A stretch of DNA of 7,709 nucleotides from Verrucomicrobiales bacterium (GTDB lineage: Bacteria; Verrucomicrobiota; Verrucomicrobiia; Verrucomicrobiales; DEV007): contig JAKMGR010000110.1 in the NCBI GenBank assembly GCA_022424805.1, positions 1-7,709 on the forward strand, written 5' to 3'. Below, piece by piece: positions 1 through 5,564 of this stretch (positions are counted from its first letter, which is position 1; each line of letters begins with the position of its first letter). The translations under genes were made by a program, and so were the position numbers. The notes under the pieces are model-generated. The model searched no databases. It worked only from the letters and a program-made list of their open reading frames with translations, and was not told the DNA's origin.

Positions 1-953
1 TTCACAACCCTGAGGTTAACCGCCAGCTCGAGGAAATGAACATCGTTTCACTTCCCTGGCGTGAAATGAATGAGCAGTATGACGATCTCGATGAGAACGA
101 TGTCGTAATTGTCCCAGCCTTCGGTGCGCCGATTTCGTTTATGGATAAAGTGGAATCACAAGGCTGTCAGATTGTTGATACAACTTGTGGTGATGTGATG
201 AAAGTGTGGCGGCGAGTCCGGATTTTCGCCAAAGACGGAGTGACATCCATCATTCACGGTAAAGCTGATCACGAAGAGACGCGGGCAACCGCATCGCGAG
301 CTGTAGGCGACGATACTACTGGCAGTTATTTGATCATTCTCACCTTGGAAGATGTTGATTTCGTCTGCGACTACATCCGCAATGGTGGCGACCGTGACGA
401 ATTCTTCGCACGATTCAAGGGAGCAATGTCGGAGGGATTTGATCCTGAAGTGCATTTGAAGCGAGTCGGTGTGGCGAATCAGACGACGATGCTGAAATCA
501 GAGACGGAAGAGATTCAGAGCCGCGTTCGTCTAGCGGTTGAAGACCGGGATGGAAATGCAGAGAATTTTCTCGTTTTCGACACCATTTGTGGCGCGACCC
601 AGGAAAGGCAGGATGCCTTGTTTGAATTGCTGAATCATCACATGGACGTTCTTCTTGTGGTCGGTGGCTACAACAGCTCCAACACCACTCACCTCGTTGA
701 GATCGGGGAAAAAGAGCTGCCCACATTTTTCATTCGCAGTGCGGAGTGCTTGAAGTCTCTTGAGGAAATCGTGCACTACGACCTTCATGAGAAAGAGGAA
801 ATCAATAGTGACTTCAAGGGATTTTCCGGTGATGGAGAACTCGTTGTCGGCATTACTGCCGGCGCATCGTGCCCGAGCAACTTGATCGAAGAAACGATTC
901 TGAAGTCGTTCGAGCTGCGGGGCGTTTCAGCAGATGCTGTTCGCAATGCGTGA
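1..953 (+). CDS. ispH: 4-hydroxy-3-methylbut-2-enyl diphosphate reductase (IspH/LytB), 5' end missing
   Basis: IspH carries out the last step of the MEP isoprenoid pathway, reducing HMBPP to IPP and DMAPP with an iron-sulfur cluster in the cytosol. The reading frame is open from base 3 and begins with HNPEV, which holds the conserved substrate-binding His, so the gene starts upstream of the window. The ATG at 36 is internal. Numbering from that Met: cluster cysteines lie in VDTTCGDVMKVW (C51) and DTICGATQERQD (C185). HEETRAT (79-85) matches the HPEVEGT catalytic motif, with H79 and E81 in place. NSSNTTHL (213-220) and TAGASCP (274-280) are the phosphate-binding motifs. The third cysteine lies in the missing N-terminus, perhaps 80-100 residues. 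The insertion between the two cysteines and motifs such as VANQTTMLK and GATQERQDA match the long plant/cyanobacterial form, not the roughly 316-residue E. coli form. It converges on the DUF3482 gene. The identification is firm; the subtype is from recalled sequences. Confidence 0.96.
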   Translation, partial: HNPEVNRQLEEMNIVSLPWREMNEQYDDLDENDVVIVPAFGAPISFMDKVESQGCQIVDTTCGDVMKVWRRVRIFAKDGVTSIIHGKADHEETRATASRAVGDDTTGSYLIILTLEDVDFVCDYIRNGGDRDEFFARFKGAMSEGFDPEVHLKRVGVANQTTMLKSETEEIQSRVRLAVEDRDGNAENFLVFDTICGATQERQDALFELLNHHMDVLLVVGGYNSSNTTHLVEIGEKELPTFFIRSAECLKSLEEIVHYDLHEKEEINSDFKGFSGDGELVVGITAGASCPSNLIEETILKSFELRGVSADAVRNA

Positions 954-969
954 AATTGCGGTTCGCGAC
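954..969. other. 16-base convergent intergenic gap
   Basis: This gap separates the ispH stop (TGA, 951-953) from the stop of the facing DUF3482 gene (TAA read on the minus strand, 970-972). It contains no T-run. A weak inverted repeat (CGCAA at 942-946, TTGCG at 956-960, 9-base loop) straddles the ispH stop, but its stem is only five base pairs. I see no convincing intrinsic terminator for either gene. Confidence 0.6.
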
Positions 970-2433
970 TTATCTCCGAAACATTTCCTTACTTTCCGGA
1001 TAGAGTTGCGAAAACACTCGAACTAGCAACTGACGCAGAGCTTTCTTCAGCGGTTTCGGCAGCGTGCCGCGGTCAGAATTGATTCCACCTTTTTTCCAGA
1101 GCTTGGACCAGGTATCGGATTCCTCATTAAGCTGTTGCTGAAGCACTTCCTGCCAATGGGTGGGATTGTTAACCGGATCCTGCCAGATCCCGCGACCACG
1201 ACCATAATGAGAAATCGCGAGATAGAGCATCGTGAGAAACTGAATCTGAGTCAAAAAATGTGCCTCTGACCAGCGAACCATATTCTGTCCCGTCTGAGTG
1301 AGGTTGTATCCGCGAGCGAGTGCATAGGTCGTAGCTCCGCCGAGAAGCATGCCGACGATAGTGCCGCCGCCAAAGGTCATCCCACCGCTCATGAGATCGG
1401 CTGAGAGCCCTCCTACCAATCCGGAAACCACACCACCGAGGGTGGCAGCAAGTGGCTCCTCGACGTCGCGTTTTACCGCAAATTCGCCTTTAGACGCTTT
1501 CTCCAATTCTGCAGCTGTCTCTCCATCGAGCCCGTACAGAGCAATCAGGTCGTTTACGGTTGTCGAGGTTTTCTCAGCGAGGCGCTCGTACATTTCACTT
1601 TGAATGCGATCGAGTTCCTCGTTGTGCTCCGAGCGATTCAAAAGCTGAAAAATCTGGTCAGCGATTCCCTTTTTGGGTAGCGGCTCGGTATCGCTCAAGG
1701 CGAACTCAGCCCATTTGGCCATCCCCTCAATCGCCTTGTCAAAAGTCTCGAGGTTTCTTTCGATCCAGGCATCGCGCAGGACCTTGGCCGACTTCTTCTT
1801 TTCGCCTTCGAGAACTTCGACTGCTTTCTCGAGAATGTGATGCTCTTCGGTCCAGCAACGAGTGAATGCATCGAGAGTGTCTACGTTTTTGACAATGTCG
1901 AAGCGGGAGAGGTGGGCCCGCCATTCCAATTCATTTAGGCGTTCGCGCTCGGGATCTCGCTGGCCGGCCTGATTAAGAAAAACGAGAACTGGTTTCCCGA
2001 TCCATTCAATCACTTCAATCTCCAGATCAACATACTTAACGGACGATGGAGACTGGGAAGCGTCAACCAGATACAAAACGACATCCGATTCAGCCTGCAC
2101 GTTGCGAATTGCTTCCTGGCTGCACCAGAGTGACTTGTCGGTTCCTCGATCCCAGACCTGGTGAAGCAGCCAGCCGATCGGATTGTCATTCGAGCGGAGT
2201 CTTTTGGCGAGTTTGGCTAGGTTGGAACCAAATCCGGGTGTGTCCCAAAGGCGAGCTACGCGACCCTCTTTTTCCAACAAAGTGAAGGCTTCCGGGACAG
2301 TTGTGACATGAGCACTGTCTGCCACTTCGCCGACGTCACGGCGTAGCAAGGTGGGCGCAAGAGCCGTCGTTCCCACGTTGGTGTGAGAAATCAGGCTCAG
2401 GACGAGTTCCCTCGGTTGAGAATCACGGGCCAT
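970..2433 (-). CDS. GTPase-like protein with C-terminal DUF3482-type region; degenerate P-loop
   Basis: The 487-residue protein has an N-terminal Era/MMR_HSR1-like G domain (about 8-200). It then has a helical region (200-320), a glycine-rich hydrophobic segment (327-375) that looks like a membrane-inserting glycine zipper, and a basic C-terminal tail. This layout fits the DUF3482 GTPase family, which usually sits next to a DUF2868 membrane protein, as here. G motifs are partly lost. The P-loop reads SHTNVGTT (16-23), with Ser for the first Gly and Thr22 for the essential Lys. Switch II DTPG (64-67) is intact. The G4 position reads NQAG (154-157) rather than NKxD. LVDAS (122-126) matches the strand-end motif usual in small GTPases. 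The ATG directly follows the TGA of the upstream gene with no Shine-Dalgarno, so translation is probably coupled. It is the last gene of the array. The role is unknown; a membrane-associated switch or pseudo-GTPase is an inference. Confidence 0.82.
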   Translation of the reverse strand: MARDSQPRELVLSLISHTNVGTTALAPTLLRRDVGEVADSAHVTTVPEAFTLLEKEGRVARLWDTPGFGSNLAKLAKRLRSNDNPIGWLLHQVWDRGTDKSLWCSQEAIRNVQAESDVVLYLVDASQSPSSVKYVDLEIEVIEWIGKPVLVFLNQAGQRDPERERLNELEWRAHLSRFDIVKNVDTLDAFTRCWTEEHHILEKAVEVLEGEKKKSAKVLRDAWIERNLETFDKAIEGMAKWAEFALSDTEPLPKKGIADQIFQLLNRSEHNEELDRIQSEMYERLAEKTSTTVNDLIALYGLDGETAAELEKASKGEFAVKRDVEEPLAATLGGVVSGLVGGLSADLMSGGMTFGGGTIVGMLLGGATTYALARGYNLTQTGQNMVRWSEAHFLTQIQFLTMLYLAISHYGRGRGIWQDPVNNPTHWQEVLQQQLNEESDTWSKLWKKGGINSDRGTLPKPLKKALRQLLVRVFSQLYPESKEMFRR

Positions 2434-2436
2434 TCA
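2431..2436 (-). promoter_or_regulatory. Zero-gap stop/start junction (TGAATG) between the DUF2868 and DUF3482 genes
   Basis: Read on the minus strand, the TGA of the DUF2868 gene is followed directly by the ATG of the DUF3482 gene. The preceding bases (ACCGAACGACTCC) contain no purine-rich Shine-Dalgarno. This arrangement suggests re-initiation by the terminating ribosome and a fixed expression ratio of the two proteins. Confidence 0.7.
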
Positions 2437-3939
2437 GGAGTCGTTCGGTTTCGGTTTCCGGTACGGCTGATCTTGAGAAAAGAAAAGTGGTTCGATGCCG
2501 CTACCTTCGAGCAGTTGCTCCCAAGCCTTTTCGCGATCACCACGCCTCTTATCCGCATCTGCGAATGAGTCGGCCTTTCTATTGAAGGCCGTGGTATCGA
2601 GGAGTAAAAACTCAACTCGCATGTGAACCCTGTTACCATTTTCATCAACAGGGTTAGATCCGACGCCTAACAGGTTCTGGAGCAGGGCGAGGTGAGTTTC
2701 TTTCTCGGGAGTAGAAGCGAAGTGAAAAAGAGGAATAATGGAAATCTCGTCTTCCGGGACTTCGATCTCATCCTCCTTACCAAAGGGAATGCCGGGTGCC
2801 CAGGTGATTTCGACAGGCCGCTCGTATTGGGTCTCGAGACAGGAACGAACGGCACGCCGGGTATTGTCATCGAGATCGATAGAGTAGGGGGCGACTCGAA
2901 TCTCAAGCGCTGCGCCCGAGGAAATGGAAAGGATATTTTCGAAGTAGCCTGGGGATACTTCGCGAAAGGGTAGTGTCCGTAGCAGTCGGGATCCTCTCCA
3001 ACGCCAGAGAAAGCTGAGAACGAGCCGCGGGATCAGAACAAAAATTCCAACGGTGATTGCATACCAGTGAATCCAACGCGCAGCATTCTCACCGGTAACG
3101 TTCTCCGTTTTACCGGACATCCAATGCATGGCGTTCAGTTCGGCTACGGAAGGGATGTTCTCTCCGGTGAGACGAGCCGCGGGTCCCAAAACCATTTCAA
3201 GAAAAGGTCGCAGTGACGAGCTGTCCGTAAAAAAGGTGCTTTCCCAGATTGCGCGATATTCGTTAGCGAGTCCTTTCACATACATTCCAGCGATGACGGA
3301 AGCGGAGAGAAGAAAAACTACGAGATGAAGTAGTGATTTCACGCGAGTCCCCGTCACCGGAGTCATTATTTCCCTCCAGCGATCGGCGAAGAGTTGCGAG
3401 GCAACACGGAGAATCCCAGCGGCTTCCGAATTATTTTTCGGTTCGGGCTTTTTCACCTCAGGCTGAACAAAGCGAATCAGCCCCTGCAACCAGCCGTCGC
3501 GAAAAAGGCGATCTCGATTCTGGAAAAAGAGAACGAGTTCGCGGACATAGACGATCAGGCTCCACGCGATAAGACCAAGGAGGGGAAAAGAGAGGATGTT
3601 GATCCTCTTTTGCGGCCCCAGTTCATTGGTGAGGAAGCCGATCACAACTGCGATCACGCAGAGCCCGATTGCCAGCCAATTGAATCGGTGGTGATTCGGG
3701 TCGCGTCGAAACCAGCGCGTCTCTTCCGGGTGACGGGTTGATGCTCGGAGTCCAAGGAGTTCAGCCCGTTCTGCGAGAAAGGTATTTTCTTCCCTGGTGG
3801 AGAGGTTTTTCGCCAGCGGAGCGCCAGCTGTGACTCCGACTTCGCGCTTGTCCTCGTCTAGCAGAACAACCTCGCCCGGGTCGGATTGCTCAAGGGCCTG
3901 AACGACGAGAGTCGTTCGCATGTCATCAAGAAATTTCAT
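2434..3939 (-). CDS. DUF2868-type membrane protein, partner of the downstream GTPase-like protein
   Basis: This 501-residue protein has no characterised function that I can name. It has a soluble N-terminal region (1-85). Four likely membrane helices follow, at about 87-105, 113-138, 201-222 and 292-313. An amphipathic stretch of about 60 residues lies between helices 2 and 3, and a loop of about 70 between 3 and 4. A large soluble C-terminal domain (315-501) is probably cytoplasmic by the positive-inside rule, because LWRWRGSRLLR follows helix 4. That domain contains a hydrophobic strand ending in LLLDTTAFNRK (445-455), followed by a charged helix. The topology, the length and the adjacency to a DUF3482 gene fit DUF2868. 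I assign it by this pattern and by recall, not by a search. Its start lies 2 bases after the ruvC stop and has no Shine-Dalgarno, and its stop abuts the next ATG, so it is translated as the middle cistron of a tightly coupled trio. No signal peptide is visible. Confidence 0.75.
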   Translation of the reverse strand: MKFLDDMRTTLVVQALEQSDPGEVVLLDEDKREVGVTAGAPLAKNLSTREENTFLAERAELLGLRASTRHPEETRWFRRDPNHHRFNWLAIGLCVIAVVIGFLTNELGPQKRINILSFPLLGLIAWSLIVYVRELVLFFQNRDRLFRDGWLQGLIRFVQPEVKKPEPKNNSEAAGILRVASQLFADRWREIMTPVTGTRVKSLLHLVVFLLSASVIAGMYVKGLANEYRAIWESTFFTDSSSLRPFLEMVLGPAARLTGENIPSVAELNAMHWMSGKTENVTGENAARWIHWYAITVGIFVLIPRLVLSFLWRWRGSRLLRTLPFREVSPGYFENILSISSGAALEIRVAPYSIDLDDNTRRAVRSCLETQYERPVEITWAPGIPFGKEDEIEVPEDEISIIPLFHFASTPEKETHLALLQNLLGVGSNPVDENGNRVHMRVEFLLLDTTAFNRKADSFADADKRRGDREKAWEQLLEGSGIEPLFFSQDQPYRKPKPNDS

Positions 3940-3944
3940 CGCTA
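3937..3944 (-). promoter_or_regulatory. Two-base junction between ruvC stop and DUF2868 start
   Basis: On the minus strand the ruvC stop TAG is followed by CG and then the ATG of the membrane-protein gene. The region before the ATG (CCGCTTTAGCG) has no ribosome binding site. Coupling to ruvC translation is the simplest reading. Confidence 0.6.
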
Positions 3945-4463
3945 AAGCGGAACGGGCTTGTCCTTGATCGACGTGACACGTCCAGGGTCTTGCGCATAGA
4001 AATGAGCAAGTCCAATCGCCAATGCATCGGCAGCGTCAGAGGGAGGGGTTTCAGTGAGTTCGAGCAGTGCCCGCATCATGAACGCAACCTGTTGCTTGTC
4101 TGCTCCGCCCCGCCCTACAACAGCTTGCTTAACCCGTTTGGGTGCATATTCGAAAATCTCCATGCCGTGTTCCGCAGCGGCAAGAACCGCTGCTCCACGA
4201 GCGGCGCCCATCGTAATCGCGGTCTTATAGCTCTGCACGAAGATCACACCCTCGACCGCGCAGACCTCCGGGTTGTATTTGTCGATTACATCCTTGAGTT
4301 GCTCTCGAATCCTGACGAGACAACCAGACTGACGCAAATCGCGTCTGTTCTTGATTGTACCGTAGGTCAAAGCCTTGTAGGCCGGTTTGCGACCGGTCGA
4401 GATTCTCTCGATCACAGCAAAACCGGTATTCCGCAAAGCGGGATCAATGGAGAGGACGCGCAC
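3942..4463 (-). CDS. ruvC: Crossover junction endodeoxyribonuclease RuvC
   Basis: RuvC is the resolvase that cuts Holliday junctions symmetrically after RuvAB branch migration, using an RNase H-like fold with metal-binding acidic residues. All four expected acids are visible: D7 in MRVLSID, E71 in CAVEGVIFVQ, and D143 and D146 in PSDAADALAIGLAH. Other family signatures are AITMGAARG (82-90) and APKRVKQAVVGRGGADKQQV (107-126). The length of 173 residues is normal. The start is GTG (4461-4463). An in-frame TAA four codons upstream (4473-4475) rules out an earlier start, and MRVLSIDPALRNTG matches the family N-terminus. IDPAL carries Ala where IDPGL is usual, a mild change. ruvA and ruvB are not in the window. 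Its 3' end runs almost into the DUF2868 gene. No Shine-Dalgarno is seen before the GTG. Confidence 0.95.
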   Translation of the reverse strand: MRVLSIDPALRNTGFAVIERISTGRKPAYKALTYGTIKNRRDLRQSGCLVRIREQLKDVIDKYNPEVCAVEGVIFVQSYKTAITMGAARGAAVLAAAEHGMEIFEYAPKRVKQAVVGRGGADKQQVAFMMRALLELTETPPSDAADALAIGLAHFYAQDPGRVTSIKDKPVPL

Positions 4464-4526
4464 GGGGAAAGATTACATCGATATCAACGGCTTGCCACCG
4501 TCGGAAAAAGAACGCTGAGGCAGAAT
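4464..4526. other. 63-base gap between the isomerase gene and ruvC
   Basis: This is the longest non-coding stretch in the window. On the minus strand it carries a short T-rich stretch (TTCTTTTTCC) without a preceding stable hairpin. There is also a possible but poor promoter pair (GTGGCA, 17 bases, TAATCT) only 6 bases before the GTG. I see no terminator and no credible promoter, so it is most likely just an intra-operon spacer. Confidence 0.5.
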
Positions 4527-5522
4527 TTAGTCCTCGTAGATGCGAACATTGGCATCGCGACGAAGCTTGACGAGCCAGGTTTCGAGATTCTTCTGGCGCT
4601 TCTCGACGGTGAGGCGCTTGTCGACTTCCTCTTCCAGCTTATCAAAAGAGGGAACTGATTTTCCGATGCGTTCGGAAACAGAGACGATCCGCCAGTGTGT
4701 TCCGTGATCCATTGTGGGTGTCGTTTGACCCGGAGGGAGACTGTAGGCGAGATCGTGCAGACCTTGAGCCAGCTTTCCTGAACGGTCAAGAACTCCGACG
4801 TAGCCACCCTTGCTGGCGAAACTGTCATCAGAATACTTCTTCGCGAGTGAAGAGAAGCTAGTCCCGCTTTTCAGTTGCGAGCGAACGTTGGCGAGAACTT
4901 TCTCCTGTTCGGCCTCACTGCTAGTTGGCGTCTGCTTGGGAATCGACATGATCCAGACCTTCGGTTTCCCGTCTGAGGCAAAGTCCGTTTTGATTTCGTT
5001 GTAGACACGCTTTTTCTCCCACGGTGTGTTGGGAATGACATCGTCTCCGGCGTGTTCGGCACGGAGAGCATTGATCGCAATCATGTCGCGCTGCACCTCC
5101 CGAAACTGGGAGATCGTCATGCCAGTCTTTTTCAGTTCATCCAAAAATTTATCTCTCTCGCCACCGAAGCGGTCCTTTACAAAGCGATTCACAGCTTCAT
5201 CCACATACTGGTCCTTGATGTTGCCGCCCATTTTCTTGAACTCCGAGAGAATCAATTTGCGATCGATCAAGTCGTTGAGCGCTTTCTGCTCCATTTCGCG
5301 GATCTCTTTCTCCGCTTGAGAACGACTGACCCGCCCCTTATTGCCCATGAGCCAGACCTGGACCTGCGTTCTGACTGCTGAGTCGACCATGGCCTGCGTG
5401 ATGGGCTCGTTGTTCACAACAGCGCGGATGCTGTTGAGCACGGTAGGTGCAGCTTTACTGCAAACAACAGAAAGAAGGATTGCGGCACATGCTGCAATTC
5501 CAATAAGTGATGACGTTTTCAT
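4527..5522 (-). CDS. Secreted parvulin-type peptidyl-prolyl cis-trans isomerase / SurA-like chaperone
   Basis: This 331-residue protein probably assists folding of envelope proteins in the periplasm. Residues 1-24 form a signal peptide: MKTSS, a hydrophobic core IGIAACAAILLSVV, then a likely signal peptidase I site after SKA. C21 is not in a lipobox, so a lipoprotein is unlikely. Residues 27-180 resemble the SurA N-terminal chaperone region: VNNEPIT, then a helix with ALNDLIDRKLILSEFKK. Residues 185-285 form a single parvulin domain: FSSLAKKYSDDSFASKGGYVG, the LPPGQ turn and GTHWRIVSV. E. coli SurA has two such domains. The usual first catalytic His (in the HIL motif) is replaced by W190 in VWIMSI, while the late His (GTH, 276) remains, so isomerase activity may be weak. 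A charged helix (292-320) follows. It lies between mfd and ruvC. The start has at best a CGAG-like Shine-Dalgarno. Whether it should be called surA, prsA or ppiC cannot be settled here. Confidence 0.88.
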   Translation of the reverse strand: MKTSSLIGIAACAAILLSVVCSKAAPTVLNSIRAVVNNEPITQAMVDSAVRTQVQVWLMGNKGRVSRSQAEKEIREMEQKALNDLIDRKLILSEFKKMGGNIKDQYVDEAVNRFVKDRFGGERDKFLDELKKTGMTISQFREVQRDMIAINALRAEHAGDDVIPNTPWEKKRVYNEIKTDFASDGKPKVWIMSIPKQTPTSSEAEQEKVLANVRSQLKSGTSFSSLAKKYSDDSFASKGGYVGVLDRSGKLAQGLHDLAYSLPPGQTTPTMDHGTHWRIVSVSERIGKSVPSFDKLEEEVDKRLTVEKRQKNLETWLVKLRRDANVRIYED

Positions 5523-5564
5523 ATCGCTCGGTGGGAAGGGTTACGGGCGGAACGAGCGGAATGG
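5523..5564. other. 42-base gap between mfd and the isomerase gene
   Basis: This spacer separates the mfd stop (TAA on the minus strand, 5565-5567) from the isomerase ATG. It has no clear hairpin, no T-run and only a weak purine patch (CGAGCG) before the ATG. Its shortness supports co-transcription with mfd. Confidence 0.5.

Noticed and set aside
36..38. ATG as the real start of ispH
   Set aside because: The conserved HNPEV motif is encoded in frame just upstream at bases 3-17, and the first cluster cysteine would be missing.
942..960. Inverted repeat CGCAA...TTGCG as an intrinsic terminator
   Set aside because: The stem is only five base pairs with a nine-base loop, and no T-run follows on either strand.
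4464..4500. Possible promoter for ruvC on the minus strand (GTGGCA, 17 bases, TAATCT)
   Set aside because: The -10 match is poor (3 of 6) and it would leave almost no leader before the GTG.
3990..4658. 222-codon + strand open frame opposite ruvC and the end of the isomerase gene
   Set aside because: It lies wholly antisense to the well-supported ruvC and the isomerase C-terminus, and its translation shows no recognisable motif; it is a shadow of their codon usage.
5457..5463. Cys21 of the isomerase precursor as a lipoprotein anchor
   Set aside because: The preceding residues SVV do not form a lipobox, while SKA just after it gives a good signal peptidase I site.
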